A stretch of DNA of 64,000 nt from Centropus unirufus (GCA_013397695.1 VYZI01000284.1:418551-482550), one strand, 5' to 3'; shown: positions 12,001 through 25,929, counted from the first letter of the stretch. Translations and numbers: made by a program. Notes: a model not told the origin generated them from the letters alone.

Positions 12001-15000
12001 GCTGGATATATAGATGGCAGAAGAAAAACTCTGCATAGTTGCATTGCCAGTGAAACTCATACAGGCTCTGTTCCTTGCCTCAGGTTCATGTTAACCTGTA
12101 TTTTCTAAGGTGCAAGTCACAGCAGATGTTTACATATAGAAGGAAATTTCATCATGTTGCTATAGTCCCAACAGTCTCTTTCTCCCACTCTTTCCCAGGT
12201 CTGTTTTCTGGAGTCTAAGGATATGGATGCTTTCACTCTTAATCTTTGGTGAGAATATAAGCTCATGTCTCTGTCTTTTATCCAGGACATATGTGCATAA
12301 ATGCTGTAGGACCTTAATAACCTCAAAACATCAATCTCATTTTGATTAAAGATAGGCAAGGCATTCAGGCATCTTTAGGAGAGGTCTCATAAACACTCAA
12401 CCCACTCACAATGATCTAGTCTTTTCTTCCCCAGGAAAACCAGCAAAAAAGCTATGGTCCACATCACTGGAAATGCTGCCTCTTGTATGCATATGCTACA
12501 GTGCTATGGGAAGGCTTAATACAACTACTACGATTTTTGCTATGATTTTTTCTCTTGCAAGAGGAAAAGCAAATATGCGTGTACATAATTCTCTTTGAAA
12601 TATTGTCTGTGCTAGGATTGCAATCACGTAGGAAGTGTGATAAACTCAGATGAGGTCACAAATACATGTTCTGGGAGATTAAAAGCGTATCACAAAGCAA
12701 TATTGCTGATATCCCAGTGATATCCCTGTGGGGTATAGCATAATGTACAAAACACAATGACAACAAGGGACTTAAAATGTTTGAAGGCTATATGACCAAA
12801 AGCTGGCTCCAGCCAGTTAATGTGATAATATGTAAATACATGCACATGCATCCATGCATGGATGAGCAGCAGTGATGTGCTATTATGCGTCTGCTATTGC
12901 ACTGGGACCCTTGGACACGATGGAAGATACAAGCACCAGTATCAGAGGAGAGATGAGAAGAAGACTATTTGTTTATTACTGTAAGGGCCCATGACAATAT
13001 CCCTGTGTAAAACACAGGATGATGTAACAGTTCCATGCTCTTTTTCTCTCTGCTACGGAAGGACCTGCATCCATTCTTGCTCTCTCTTGATACCTGTGGA
13101 GAGTGTAGGGTATAGACAGGACAACTCTGTGTAGAAAGCTACAGGCAAAAAAATGTTCTAAAAAGGGAAAGCAACTGGCCCATTGTTTTATCTCCACACA
13201 GTGACAGAAATATCAGGCAGAGGATGTAATATGGTTTATAATGGTTTGGAGATCTGATCCTGTGTCAAAGTATCCTTGCTGAAGAACACCAATAGAACTG
13301 TGCACCACCTCATCTCAAGGAGGAGAAAGAGAGAAGTTAGGCAAAAAGTCACTCATTATATCTCTTTTGGCCCCATGTGGACTGCGTTGCTTGTGTCCTA
13401 AACATGACAAGATTTCAGAAAAGGTCACAATTTTTCCTCTGTTTCACTTTTCTATGGTATATCAAGCAATTCTCACTCACCAAGGAGGGTCTGACCCAGA
13501 TTTTCTCCCTTTCTTCTTAGCTCCTTGTCTGTACCTATCAAGTATCTACTCCCCAGGCCAACTTCCTCAGCCTCATCATCTCCCTCTCATGTGCCAAAAC
13601 AATCTTTTTGCTTTCAGGTCTTTTCCTCCCTTTGATCTCTCCTTCTCTATGGACATATTGCCCTTCGCTTTCTTTTCTCCCACATCCACATTTCTCCTTT
13701 CCTGTAGATCCTCCAGGTTGATTTCTCCCCTATTCACATCCTTCTATTCCCTCAGGTTTTCTCTTTATAGACTCAAGACCCAAGTTTCTCTTACAAAACC
13801 TTCCATTAGTGAGAGTGGGGGAGGGAATTGTAGGAAGGTCTGCAGCTTTTCCAAGTGTTGTGTTGTTGTGAATACTTCCCTTATTGTGCCTGCCTAAAAT
13901 TTAGTTTATACAGGTGGCAGAATGAAATGTGCCATCTCATAATTAGTCCCACATGCACTGCAGGCAATTTATCATCAAAACAATCAGCAGTCACCATTTG
14001 ATTCAGTGAATACCAGAGATTATCAGAAAATTGAGCTGAGGAAAAAGAGAATGGGATAGAGCACTTCAGCTTTTGCAAATTCCTTTTTTTCCCTTCTTTT
14101 ATTTTCCCCAGAAAAATACCATTTTCCCTGAAAAATCGTGACCAGCCCAAATGACCCCATAATGAGTGGATTCACAGGAAAGCTACTGTCTTGGCCTTTA
14201 CAACCTTCCTTTACTTTGGGATTTGTTATTTTGGACTTTCTTGTATATTTAATAAACTGCTTCAATAACAGCAATCAGCACAAACATGCTATTTCACAGG
14301 TGAAGGGAGTGCTCTTTTTCTTAACTGAGCAGTGCTGCCAGTCCTTTCAGTGATTGTAAGACAAATTGTTATGCCTCTATTGTGCGAGAAAATGCACAGT
14401 AAACTCTGACCACTTATTCATACACATACACATGCACAGACCACATGCAAATACATGGATTCTCACATATGTGTACACACTGGAGTATAGCCAGAGGTGT
14501 CAAGTGCCCCAGGCAAGAAGAAAGGCGGAGACAATTCCCTGCATGATAGCTAAGGATGATTATAGTATTATTTACTGCCAGTCCTCACTGCATCACTGAT
14601 CATCTTGATTGAGAAATCCAGTAATTAATGGAAAAAAAGGGGTTGTGCCGAGCCTTGAGGAAGTGCTGAAATCCAAGCATCAATACAATCAGTGTACAGA
14701 GGAAAAATGTGTCTTCCTAGTGTCTCAGGCAGCAGTAGCCTCATAGTCTTTCATGAGGGCACATCTGCCTCTACCCTACCTTTAAGCAAATGTGGAAATA
14801 TGAGATCTGATACAAAAAAATAAACAAAACAAGATTGTGTCTGCAACTCTTTTTTTTCCAATAAATTAAGAAAATCAACTATGTTCACCTTCAAAATATT
14901 TCCTTTCCGAGGTGACATCCAGCTGCATATGATGATGCTAAGAGTCTCAAAACAGTTCCACAGTTCGTTTTCTGAAAGGCTGTTGAGGATCTCCATTGGT

Positions 15001-18000
15001 TTTGCTTTCACACCTTCTACCAATAAAAATGGATTCTTTTGAGCATGGATATGTTCTTTGGGATATCTTCACTGTAAGCCTCAGTCAATAACTGAAAAGT
15101 TCCTTACAGTTTTCTCCAGTTTCACAAGAAATTTTATGTTAACTCACTGTTTACTCCTGCACACTGACATTTTCTGACTGAGGATAAGAAAACCTCTGTC
15201 TTTGAACATGTTTGGCTCTTTTTCTCTCCCCTCTCACTCTTGATTCCCAAGCTATATGGTTAGTTTTGGGTTTTTTGTTTTTGGTGGGTTTTTTTGCTGT
15301 AGCTAATATTATCTTCCTGAAAGGCTATGCAGGAATGCTTAGTGGTGAGGAACTCATTTGCCCCATATCATGAAACCACACACCAGAGGGCATAGCTCTC
15401 AGTATAGTCTACAGCTGAGAAAAGCACATAAAGATCCCAGATGTTTCTTTGAGCTTCTAATTACACACCAGTTTCGGGAATGAAACAGTGGGTAAAACAA
15501 GAAACTTTTCTCTTAGGGTCTCCAAACGACTGCTCAGTATTTCATACTCTGTGCTTCAATAGCTGCATCTCCTTCCTACTCCACTCCCTTGTACAGAGAC
15601 ACTGCTAAAAACATCACAGGCCAGCCTCGAAAATTTTTCCACCATATATTACAAACTGGTCATTATAGTCTATGAGTCAAACCGTGTTTACTTTTTAAAC
15701 AAACAATGTGTCAATAAGAAGAATGGACTAATGTTAACTTCTATTACCATAGACATGCCTGGAGATGAGTGTTTGATCTATTGCTATTTCTTCAGGGCAA
15801 CCTTCTTTTGCAAGAAAGGCTTGTCTTGCTGTGTTCTCTATATCTTTTGCTTCCATTCTATCAATGTTCCTTTTGCTTCAGAGGCTCCTCAGTTAAATTA
15901 ATATAGTGATCAAAAGCAGAGAACTGAGTTCAGGCTGGACTTAGATAATAAATCTAGAGTTGCTCGGAAGAGAAATTACACAGCGAGAATGCATCCTTTG
16001 AGGTAAAATTTCACAACAGCCAGGTAGGTGAAGGTCATGTTATTTCAGCCACAATATAGCATGACCTCTGTGATCATTTTAAAATAGTGGAATGTTTTAT
16101 TGCTGCATTGTTGAACATCAGCTCTGTTATGCACTCACCAGAAGCCATTTTGCCCTCCATGTTCTGTTAATTAACACAAAATACCAAATGCAAACAAAAA
16201 ACCCCACCATACGACACTATGGCAGTGAAAGTCATCTGTGTCAGTCCAAGACTGCACTCATCACATGAAGGTCTTGCGTGCACCTGAATAGAGAACATGA
16301 CAAATGCAAAATCAGACAAAAGGTAAATGCAAAATAACTTGACTAATTTCCATTTCATTAAAACTCTTCGTTCGGAGTCAACATGAAAATGTCAGCCCTT
16401 CCTTAACTCTTCAATGAAATAGACTAGTGGTCATTAGTATGTACATATGTATTTCATCTCGGCTTACAGCAAAGTGGTATTATAATTCATTAAGAGTATA
16501 CACCAAACAGACAAGGCAAATAAACAACAGTTCTTTTCAGCTGCTGTAAGATCGGTATATTTCTTTATTCCCTTAAGCCCTGACTTTTCCTCTGGAAACA
16601 AATGAAGCACCCAGTAACAAACAAGCCTGCGCTACCCTGGAGGGCAAAGGCAGAGTCAGCATGTTCATGCTGTAAAGGAAGAGCAGCTGATCATCACACT
16701 TCCTAGTTCGTTCCCCTGTCTCTTCAGCCCTTCCAAGTAACCCTACTACTGCAGACAGCAGGGAGGTCTTCAGCAACGTCTATACTCCTCTCTACCAGAA
16801 GAAAGGCTGGAAGACCTTGTTTAAGAGCAAGGGTAGGAGCTTTCTCATAAGGCACAGAGATTGCTGTTTCACACTGAGGTTTCTTACTTCAGCATGTGGC
16901 TCATAGATGGACATTCATAGCTTCTAGGTTAGGGAGGGTGCCCAAGGAAGGTCTCTTGTCCATTGTAATGGGCCTTGCTGTAGCCAAACAGCAATAAACC
17001 GGGAGGCACTTGAGAAACATCTAATTTTTTTCCACCTTTGTGACCTCTATATAACAAGCTGTGCCAATAAAATGCTACCAAACAAAAGACATAACTAGGG
17101 AAGACCCTAGCTCCCAGCTGCATCTAGTGGATCACAAAGATTGTAGAGGTGGATAGTTTCTCTGCTGTTTTCACACCAGCACTGGTGGGCTGTTAGCACT
17201 GAAAGCAACAGTACTTCACCGCTGTCACACTTAACTATATAATATGACAGCATCTATAGAACCGATTAGCATAAATCAACATAATACCCACTTTGCAGCA
17301 TTAGATGAAAACTTTCATCTTCAGGTAGTGGTAAGGGAACACAATATATGATTAACTGTAATGAATTTGCTGAAATGCTCTCATATGACATAGTATGTTT
17401 ACATAGTATGGACATGTGAGACCACACACATGCGTGTATTTATATGCCATTTGTTTCTTGTATCCTTCTGAAAATAACATGCCAGTTTTTCTGTGATCTT
17501 TACTTAGACAAGAGAAAAGACAAATTTCCAGGAGCTACTGTAAGGGATGGCTGAAAGAAAAGGAGGGGTGTATTCATTTTTATTTCAAAGCACATCGGCA
17601 TGTCTTTCTGTGCCCAAAGGGTCATCATGCATAGAGTCACATAAATAGAGACTGCTTAAAAAAATAACTTGAGGTCACGCAGAGTCAGACCCCTAGGTCT
17701 GAATTACAGATAAACACATTTCAAAGTGCAAACTTTGGAAATAAGGTACAGGGGAGAACAACCTTACATGGCACTTCCATCAATTTTGATAGAGCAGTTT
17801 CAATTTTCTGTGTAATAATTCAAAGGCCTCGTGGCTTTCTGACAACACTAAGCTCTCCTTTCCTGTTCCTCATTCTCTGTCCTTCCCTCTAGTACTCTAT
17901 GCATGCTCTGAACACTACCAGTTTGAAACCTGAATGCTTTATCCTATCCAAGTGTCTTTTCAAGAGTTCTTACAAATTTTTCACTTTAGGCGGCATTTTC

Positions 18001-21000
18001 TAGAAGAGGTCTCTTTGGGGTAAAGATGGCAAATGCATCTTTGGAAAAGTGGAAAAGTGCTGTGCAGTACACAAGAGCAATCCTTCTCCTGTCTTAAGGG
18101 GAAAGTCTATAAGTACAGCAGGTGGGAATGGGCAGCCTCCCTTTCCTTCACTAACAACGATGACAGGGAAAACCTGAGGATGATCCTCAAGAGTAGTATA
18201 CTAGTCATTGTCCACTCCATTTTTGCAAGCTGCCACCCTATTTCCCAGTGTCTGTGGAAGCAGAAAGCTTATGATAGGCCTTGCTTGCCACCATTATGGT
18301 ATTATATCTCTGCACTCATCCTTTCAATCAAATTAATGCCAATAATGCATCAATCTTTTTCTTTTTAAAAGTCTTAAGCTGCCTTGTGCATTAATTTAGT
18401 TTGCCAAGTTATTTATGCACCAATAAAAACACAGACTAGGCATCTCTACAAGTGCAGAGAGATCCTATTTATGCTGATCTAAAAGAGTTGTGACTTCACA
18501 GTTGCAGTTCCTTTATAGTGTTGGCCCATTACTACACATTTCCTAGAGTCCAGAGGTGAACAAGCGAGTTATTTCCCATTTAACAAACTCACTTTTCTCT
18601 TGCTACTTCCAGACAATCTCATAGTATTCCTTGACTGAAGGAAACAAGCAATGTGACATACCTCCAAACACTGCTGCTGTGATATGTCCAACTCATTTCA
18701 ACTACCATTGCAGTGAGTGCTGTGAATATGGTATTACTCTGTGGCTGTATTCACAAGCTTTCTTTGGATAGTTTGGTGGAATCTGCTCTGAAAACACTGG
18801 TAGTTTTGTCCAAGTGAAGCCTGGAGGATTAGGCTGTATGTGGTACTCCAATAATAACACCACAGTAAGAAGTACCATTAAGGACCAGTTTAATTTTTGA
18901 ACATATCATATAACACACTGCAAAAGTAGCATAAGGTCAAGGAAAACATACATTATTTAATTTGGGTTGGAGCCAAATGGCAGTGATGTTGAATACCGAA
19001 CTTCACAACCTAAATGGAACTTCCTTTATTCAGTCCTAACTTCATCAAAATTTTCCACTCAATCTGTCTTCATCCCTCTCTTTTCTTAGCAAATATATTA
19101 CAGCCTAACAGAGTCCTTCCCTCTTCCTTTTTCCTTCTTTACTTGTCCATTGAGGAACTCTCTGAACTCCATTATGAGTCACGTTTGGTTTCCATTTCTG
19201 CCCTCCTCTGCATCTTAGCAGCTCCAGGAAAGTCAAAGTAGCAGCAATAGCAGCTGAATCTCATCTTAGTGTCATTGTCACCCAAACTTTTCTTACTGGA
19301 TAATCTTTCCCCCCATTCCTTGAGCAATAGGAAGGTGATTTCACATCAAAGGTAATCCTGACAGCATCATGGCAGATATATCAGTTTGGTAGGTGAGCTA
19401 TAGTAGTTCAACTCTGTATGCCTATTAATGTTAGTACCCACAGACTTAAAAAACCCCACTCTTTCAGTCATTAAAAAGGTATGTGTAAGATTTGCTAAGC
19501 CTGAGTGAGTGTGATCAATAATTTACATATTACTGTGTAACAAGTAAAGAAAACAAAAATCATGGCTTTGGTTTCAGGATAGATGTAGCTGTCCTATGAA
19601 AGTAAATATACTAAAACATTCCTGTTGTATTTTATGACTCTTCATAAATATCAAAATAGGTTTATAATTTGAAAGGGAACATGCCAATTCTAGAGTTCAC
19701 TCTTCAATTTCTGCAGTTAAATCTCCCAGCTAACAACATTCTGCAGGCACTTGCTCTCCTGCTCAGGAGGCAAACCACAAAACTGCCTTTCCAATACCCA
19801 AGGTAAATGACTCAGTCAGGGAATTCAGGTTTGGCAAAACACATTCAAAGACAGTGAGGGTTAGTAAAGTCAGCACAGGCACTACGTGCAACATGACCTC
19901 GGTTGGGTAGATTGTGGGAAGAATTAGATGAAGTCATTAGCTACATAAGGGCATCATGGCATTGGTGTCTTATTCTGCTTTCCTTGGCGCTCTGGGCTTC
20001 TCTTTCTATGTTTTCACCTGACCAACAGCCTCAAAGGAGGTGTTGGATCTCTCTGTCCTTTTCTGGATAAAAAACTGAGTATGGAATAAGGTCATCTTGC
20101 ACCCATTACTGAATTGACCACGTATCTCTGGCACCAGAAGTTAGGTTGCATTCAACAAGGGAACACATTGGAAAACTAGATCAAAAAAAGCAATGCCTTT
20201 ATCAGGTGTGAAGTGTACTTGAACTGAAATCTCTTGACAGAAACTTTACCAGTATCACAAACACTTGGCAGTGTATACAGTTTTTGGCTTCCTCCCAGCT
20301 GCTGTAAACTGGAGTTTCTGTAACCCCTGTGACTGTATAGGACTCAGAGGTGGTTTTATTAAACATTTCTGTGATATGCTCTGTGAATTTCCTGAGGCCT
20401 CTCTTGAAGGCCAAGAGGATGCTGGGCTGCAATTTTTTTCTAGATCTTTGTTTCTCATGAAATCTGGTTAATGTAAAGACATCAATGGAATAGGAAGGTA
20501 AACGTTTGAGAAGCTTCTACTCTTTCCTGCCTTTCACTTTGATAGTATTTTTCTTAGTGTTATGGTTCTTGGACAATATGCAAGGCAAGGTTGGCTTAAC
20601 CTGTACAGTCTTATTCTTGCATTGTCCAGAAATCATTCAGTTGGCTTCAAGAGATCTTATTGAGATGTCATAGATACAGCCATGGCAGAATGACTTTTAT
20701 TCAAAGAAATCCACACCTTGATATCAAAACTTCTCCTAATACTAAAAACTAAGATCTAAATAAATTAAAAGGAATAAAATTCCCTAAATTCCATCTTTAC
20801 AGTACTTTGATAATCCATGAGAAAACCTGAGAGGGAAGCACAGATCTAGTGATCGTCTGGTGGAACGGGTCATCCTTCAGTTTTCCCAACTACTTTAAAA
20901 ATTATCATTTTGAGTGATGCCAAGCCGAAGAGTCACTGCTTCCTGTTGCAGTCTGTTCTTGGATACATCCTTCCACCTGATGAGATCAAATCCTTTCTAG

Positions 21001-21429
21001 CCCCAGTGAATGACTCCTAGCATGGTGGTGAGTTAGGTATTGGACCTCTGTAGGAGGGTGGTGCAGATTTGCTGAAGGAGTGCTTGCTGATCTGAGTGAA
21101 AATCAGGTCAGCTCTTAGGAGCCACTGCATAGCTAGTGGAGCACCCCTGACTCGTCTTCTGCCAGGTCATGGGCCAAGCACGGTAAATCATGCCAGAAAA
21201 AGCTCCTGAGCAGCTTTTCCCAAAACGCAGACTAAGAGAAAATGCAACAAACAAACAAAAAAAAAGGTGGTGATTTCCCTCAGGCACTATAGGGCAAATA
21301 TTTCTACAGATTGTCCTTTTGCGGCCTACTTTGCCTTGCCTTTTCTCTTTTATGTTTTTTTTTTATTTATTTTTAACATTTCCAATGCTCCTTCTGCACC
21401 AGAGATTTATTTAAGGCTCTTGGCTGGGA
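9091..21429. other. Long stretch of unique noncoding-type DNA
   Basis: No repeat family, RNA gene or coding gene was recognised in 12 kb. The two longest open frames (11,448-11,963 and 13,367-13,897, both plus) owe their length to pyrimidine-rich sequence and show no domains. 12,600-12,900 has unique, motif-rich texture (ATGCACATGCATCCATGCAT-type runs) that could be regulatory. Typical avian T/G-rich runs occur near 15,265-15,295. Confidence 0.5.
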
Positions 21430-21770
21430 GCCCCTGAGAGGTTTCCCAGTCCCCTGGGTGGATTCCTGGTCCCTGTACATCACAGTAATACAAGTGTGGC
21501 CTCCTGTCTCGCCAGGACTTTAAAGGGCCCATCTGGCCTGTTACCATCGATCACATTGGATATTTGTAATTCAACCCCTCCACCAAATTACATAGCCCTT
21601 AATTCCCAGTCCTAAGCTGTACCCAAAGCTATTTTCTGCCATTCTCTTTGCAGAGAAAGAAAAATATCTAATTTAAACGCAAAGCTTCCCCTGCCCCATA
21701 ACATTTATGCATAGACTGCATTACTGCTATTGTATTCTGAAATACTGCTATTTCACGGGAAAAAAATCCT
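21430..21770. other. Candidate conserved noncoding element
   Basis: This is unique sequence with balanced composition and several motifs typical of deeply conserved enhancers: ATCGAT (in 'ttaccatcgatcacattgg'), TTTGTAATTCAA, CTTTAAAGGG, AAATTACATAG, and TTATGCATA at about 21,707 (octamer/POU-like). No repeat family and no coding frame is recognised. Conservation could not be measured, so the call is inference from motif density. Confidence 0.25.
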
Positions 21771-22034
21771 TTTTATAACTGCTTTGCTTCCCACTTTTTT
21801 CTTTTCCTTTTATGTTACATATACCAACAGGGGCCAACTTTATTTCTGTATTGACTTGGATTTTGATGAATATGCTTCTATATAATTTATTCTTTATTTG
21901 TTCAAAACTAGGTGGTGTTTTTTACATAGTTTCCCACTTCCTTTTTGATTAAACTATTATATTTGATTTTCCAGAAATAAAGCAATACAGAGATAGAGGG
22001 AGTGAGGAAAAATACATCAACTTTTATTCTCCCC

Positions 22035-22063
22035 TGACTCACAGCTCTCTCAGCTGTGAGTCA
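22035..22063. promoter_or_regulatory. Perfect palindrome made of two AP-1 sites
   Basis: A 12-bp perfect inverted repeat, tgactcacagct at 22,035-22,046 and agctgtgagtca at 22,052-22,063, is separated by a 5-base loop (ctctc). Each arm carries a consensus AP-1/TRE heptamer (TGACTCA at 22,035-22,041; TGAGTCA at 22,057-22,063) and an adjacent CAGCT E-box-like half. AP-1 sites bind Fos/Jun or related bZIP dimers; the extended TGACTCA-with-GC context also suits Maf/Bach. It sits in a unique stretch with enhancer-like texture (22,020-22,340). Confidence 0.5.
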
Positions 22064-22435
22064 AAAAGCCCACCTTAACTCACTGGCAATAAGTGCCCAA
22101 AGGGAGCCGTCAGAGAGGAAACTCTTCAAGAAGTGACTATCCCAAGTGCTAACCAGAGAAGAATAAGGCCTTTTCCACCTAAAATTAACTGAACAGCTCA
22201 AACAAAAACACTAAGCCTCCTGTAATAGTAATAAATGCCCCAACTCGGTGTTTTGAAATTAAATTGCTATAATCAGTATCAAAGATCAAAGGTCACTCCA
22301 ACTTCAGTGTCATTATTTAGCATGTCAGGAAAAATCCAGACCATACAAACTCAGAGGACAGGCTGTAAATCTGTTTTTCCTCTGCACATTACTTTCCAAA
22401 GCTCTCTTCTTTGGGGCTGAGAATTTCCCCATTCC

Positions 22436-22449
22436 TTTTTTTTTTTTTT
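22436..22449 (+). repeat. T14 homopolymer
   Basis: Fourteen consecutive T followed by AGCTTAGG. It would serve as a pyrimidine tract for a splice acceptor, but no credible exon follows. Confidence 0.85.
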
Positions 22450-24292
22450 AGCTTAGGCAAAATCTTATCTGAGCATAAAATATTGCCACTTCTAATATGT
22501 AGGGTGCACATATAAAAAAACTTCCCTTTTTGCTGTGTGCCTACAACAGGATTTGGCAATAACCTAAGATCAGGACAGTAGTTTCTTCACTAAATCAGCC
22601 TGCAATGGGAGCATGGTTTCAGCAGTACCATGGGCGAAGGAAAAAAAAAAAATTACTATTGCTTTTGGGCAGAGGGAACCAGGTAACATTAGTATAATTA
22701 AGATCATCCAGTGTAGCCCTGAAAAGCAAATCTGCTTCTGTAACTGTCGTCCACTTTTGTTTGCTCTTCCCTGCTCTCTTTAACAGCCTGCCCAGCCTAT
22801 AGCCAGTGTGGACAGCCCTCACCTTGTTGTGTGTCGTTGTGTGGTGACTGTTTTGGCAGGCCACTGGTTCCCAAGCTTCTAACTTTCGGTTAACAATGCC
22901 AATAGGAATAGTAAGAGAAACATTCATTTTCACAGAATGACCAGAGGAAATGAAAATGTAGGCAGTGAACATTTATTTTTTTCCCTAGAGCAGAAAGCTT
23001 CAGGCGAGGTGAATTGGGTCACAGGCCCTTCATGTGGTCTTTTGGCAAGGGAATGGCAGACATTACAAACAAATCCTCCATGTTGCTAGCTATTGCAGCT
23101 CACCCTTCCATTTACCTGCATCTTTCCAAGGAGGAATCTCATTACCATTCTAACCACTGAAGAGGGGGTTGAGTAGGGCTGCTTATTTGCAGGGTGGCTG
23201 CTTCCAACCACAGCCCCCACTATGAGACAAACAGCCAGCTCTCTCCACTTGGCAATCACTGCTGAGGTCTGGCTGTGGGCTCCTCACAGGTACCCAGGAG
23301 CTCTCCCTTCTCCCCTCTAGGTCAAAGTGCAGCTGGGTTGCTGCAGTGGAAGCTGGGCTGAGTACGAGCCATGGAGCCCTGCTGAGAAGCAGGGTAGATG
23401 GCTGAGGCCTTGCCCTGAGTAGCAAATCTAACTCTGAGTTACAGCAAGGTGCAGAAATCATTGCTACACAAGAGGTAGTGCATTCCTGAAAGCCCCAGAG
23501 CAGATCAGTGGCCAGGAAAAGAGCCCAGTTTTTCTCAACAATGCATCTTGCAATGTCAGCCTTCATCCTTTTTATGCTTGTTCTGCCCTTCTCAAGAACC
23601 AGAAGTGGCATTTGTGCCTTAGATGGGACTGTGAAATACCTTCAGGCCTTCAAGCTATCAGCTGCCATCAATTGCGCTTGCTCTCCTTCAGGTCCCTCAG
23701 AGTGCTCCTGCATCCCAGGGCCACCAGCCTCTTCCCTTTGCAAGCAAATAGCCTAAACTATGCTGCCCGGCTGCCTGCTGGTGGGGTGAGCTGGCCACTC
23801 AGCCAGAAAAGTCACCAAGACCTTATAATAGAAAGTGACAGCAAATTTATTTATTTTCTCAGTAAAGGACCAGAATGGTAGATAAAAATCACTAGTATAG
23901 AAGTGGAGAGGAGGGGACCAACCATCCCCTTGTGCTCTGGAGTGATCCACATTGGGTTTTCACTTCCTAACCTCTGATGGATATTTCACATGTAAATGTT
24001 TGGTAACAGACTTATGTGCGTTGCCCTGATGCTTCTTCTTACAGAATCAGCAAGCAGAGCGACCGTAAGCATTAACAATGCTTCCACTGCTGCAGCATCT
24101 GAACAGTTGCTTGGCCAGGACTCACCTCCTTGTCAGAGGAAGATATTTTACTTCACAAATGTGGAAATAACTGAAATATGTATTTCCAAGACTAGTATAG
24201 ACACAAAAAAGTTTTCTCTGAGACTGTGGCTGACCACCGAGGCACTCAGTGCTAAGGTATATTTGAATAGTGATTTCTAGGAATCTGATTTC

Positions 24293-24330
24293 ATCCATAG
24301 ATTCATAGAAAGATCTAATGCTACCATGGG
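24293..24330 (-). mobile_element. Possible CR1 3' tail remnant
   Basis: 'catagattcatagaaagatc' resembles the antisense 3' terminus of reptile-type CR1 elements (catagattcatagat..., followed by an 'aaggg accttgag'-like segment). Only the first 20 bases are convincing; the rest has diverged or is absent. A chance match is possible. Confidence 0.25.
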
Positions 24331-25295
24331 GACAATAAAACCTTCACAACTTGTCTGCTAAAGCATACAAAGCACTTGTAGATTAAGTCAGAAGGAAGTC
24401 AGCTATTCAGTCATTATATAAAGCTTTCTAAAAAATAGTAACATACATTTAGCCACTGTCCTAAAATGGGACATCAAGAGAAAGCATTTTTGCAGTAGCT
24501 TTCTTTGCTATTTCCAACCTCTCTCCCTGTGAAGGGAGCAGCGTTTATGGGACTGGTGTTTGGAAAAGTAAGCTTGAATAGCAGTGTCAAAGGGTAATTG
24601 GCACAAAAGAGATCCCTACATTTGGAACAAGAGGAATTAAGTTCTCTTAAGCACATTGGGACCACAGAGGGCTTGTTGTTGATAGACCCACAAGTAGTAA
24701 TATTACCAGGTTCAAATCAAGGGTCATAGCATGCAGTGAGACAACAGTTCCTTAGAGCAATGAGAGCAGGGTCGTGACTCCTGTGTGCAACTGATTGATC
24801 AGAGCTCAGATCTGTGAGAAGTGTGGAGAAAAAAATGTGTAGCTTGCAGTCTTCATTTACACTTGGCTTTGAAAGCTTTTCATTGAGACAATGAGCACCT
24901 TGCATTTCTGCTTTTCATTTACTGCCTAAAAGTCAACTCCATTCTAAGCTTATGTTCATTACAATCATAAGCAGAAAAGTGCATGAGTGACATTTCCATC
25001 GTATTGATCTTGAACCTCCACTCCTAGAATGGACTTCAGGAATATTTAGGACAACCTGAGAGCCAGTAACACTCAGGGTGCTCTAGATGATAAATTCTGC
25101 CATGGATTTCCTGAGTACCCAACACTGCTCTTCTAATCCCAACCCTCCATACAAACTGCTTTACTTCCTTCATAGCCTCCTGCCTTTATGTCACCTGAAA
25201 GAAAGGTTTTAGGAGGAGGCATCCTCAGTTCCCTCTTTAAAATTCATTTATATTTCTGATGACAGTGGAAATGTCAGGGATATGGTCAAGTGCCA

Positions 25296-25359
25296 GACAG
25301 GTATGGTTAGACCTGATGACCTCAGAGGTCCTTTCCAACATAGTAATTCTGTGATTCTT
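25296..25359 (+). mobile_element. CR1 LINE 3' tail
   Basis: The stretch 'gacctgatgacctcagaggt' followed by 'cctttccaacatagtaattc' and 'tgtgattctt' is the avian CR1 3' end, which normally reads 'gatgacctctagaggtccc ttccaacc' and ends in ATTCTGTGATTCT-type octamers. The copy is severely 5'-truncated, as most CR1 copies are. It points along the plus strand. The left limit is uncertain within about 30 bases. Confidence 0.75.
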
Positions 25360-25929
25360 GTTGTGTAAAGGATTCCATTAATAAGCTATTAATGACAGTC
25401 ACTATTACCAATTTACAACTGCAAAAACACAAACTACTGTGGTGGTGAAGTTGCCAAAAGAGACATCAGGCCCTATGTTAGAATATCCGATTCATCAACA
25501 CCTATATGTGTAAAGCCTGTAGACTGGATAATTATAGCTCTGTCAGCAAGTAGTGTGTTTACTAGACCCAAATTTGGTGCAGTAGTAGAAGCAGAATAGA
25601 GACTAACATTATCAAATTTGTTCACAGAGAGATTGCCATGGTATGAAGGGCTGGTAAATGTAGACAAATAAGAATGGCTTATAAAATCTCAGTTTTTGTG
25701 AGACATGCGCCCATTTTCAATTCAGCTACCTAATTGCCACCATGCAATATGCTGCAGTAATATCACACAGCAATTAGGGTATAGAAGAAGACTCTGTTTT
25801 ACTGGTTACTTAGCAGCGCTCAAAAGCCCAGCTCAGCACTTAATCAGATAGAGATACTGTTTCCTATACTTTCACTTGAGCAAGGTTTGACAAAAAAGAA
25901 AAAGGAACATCTCAAATGCAACTTATGCA

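Larger units (their letters stand above)
22064..25295. other. Unique noncoding-type DNA
   Basis: 22,064-22,340 continues the enhancer-like stretch, with GATCAAAGGTCACTCC near 22,282, a nuclear-receptor-like half site. From there to 25,295 no gene is supported. A 94-codon plus frame at 23,996-24,280 begins with a hydrophobic, signal-peptide-like stretch but has no other support. Confidence 0.5.

Noticed and set aside
13367..13897. Longest open frame in the window (176 codons, plus)
   Set aside because: It crosses strongly pyrimidine-rich DNA, is full of Ser/Phe/Leu/Pro runs, has no recognisable domain and no promoter or splice context.
20202..20471. Overlapping minus and plus frames, one reading …LRKFTEHITEMFNKTTSES
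   Set aside because: Three frames are open at once, which points to low stop density rather than coding. A donor-like GTAAAG is present but no good acceptor.
23183..23611. 142-codon minus frame
   Set aside because: No domain; a competing plus frame overlaps it; composition is that of random GC-richer DNA.
24709..24718. tRNA B-box-like 'ggttcaaatc'
   Set aside because: The last two C of the B box are missing, no A box and no cloverleaf can be drawn upstream.
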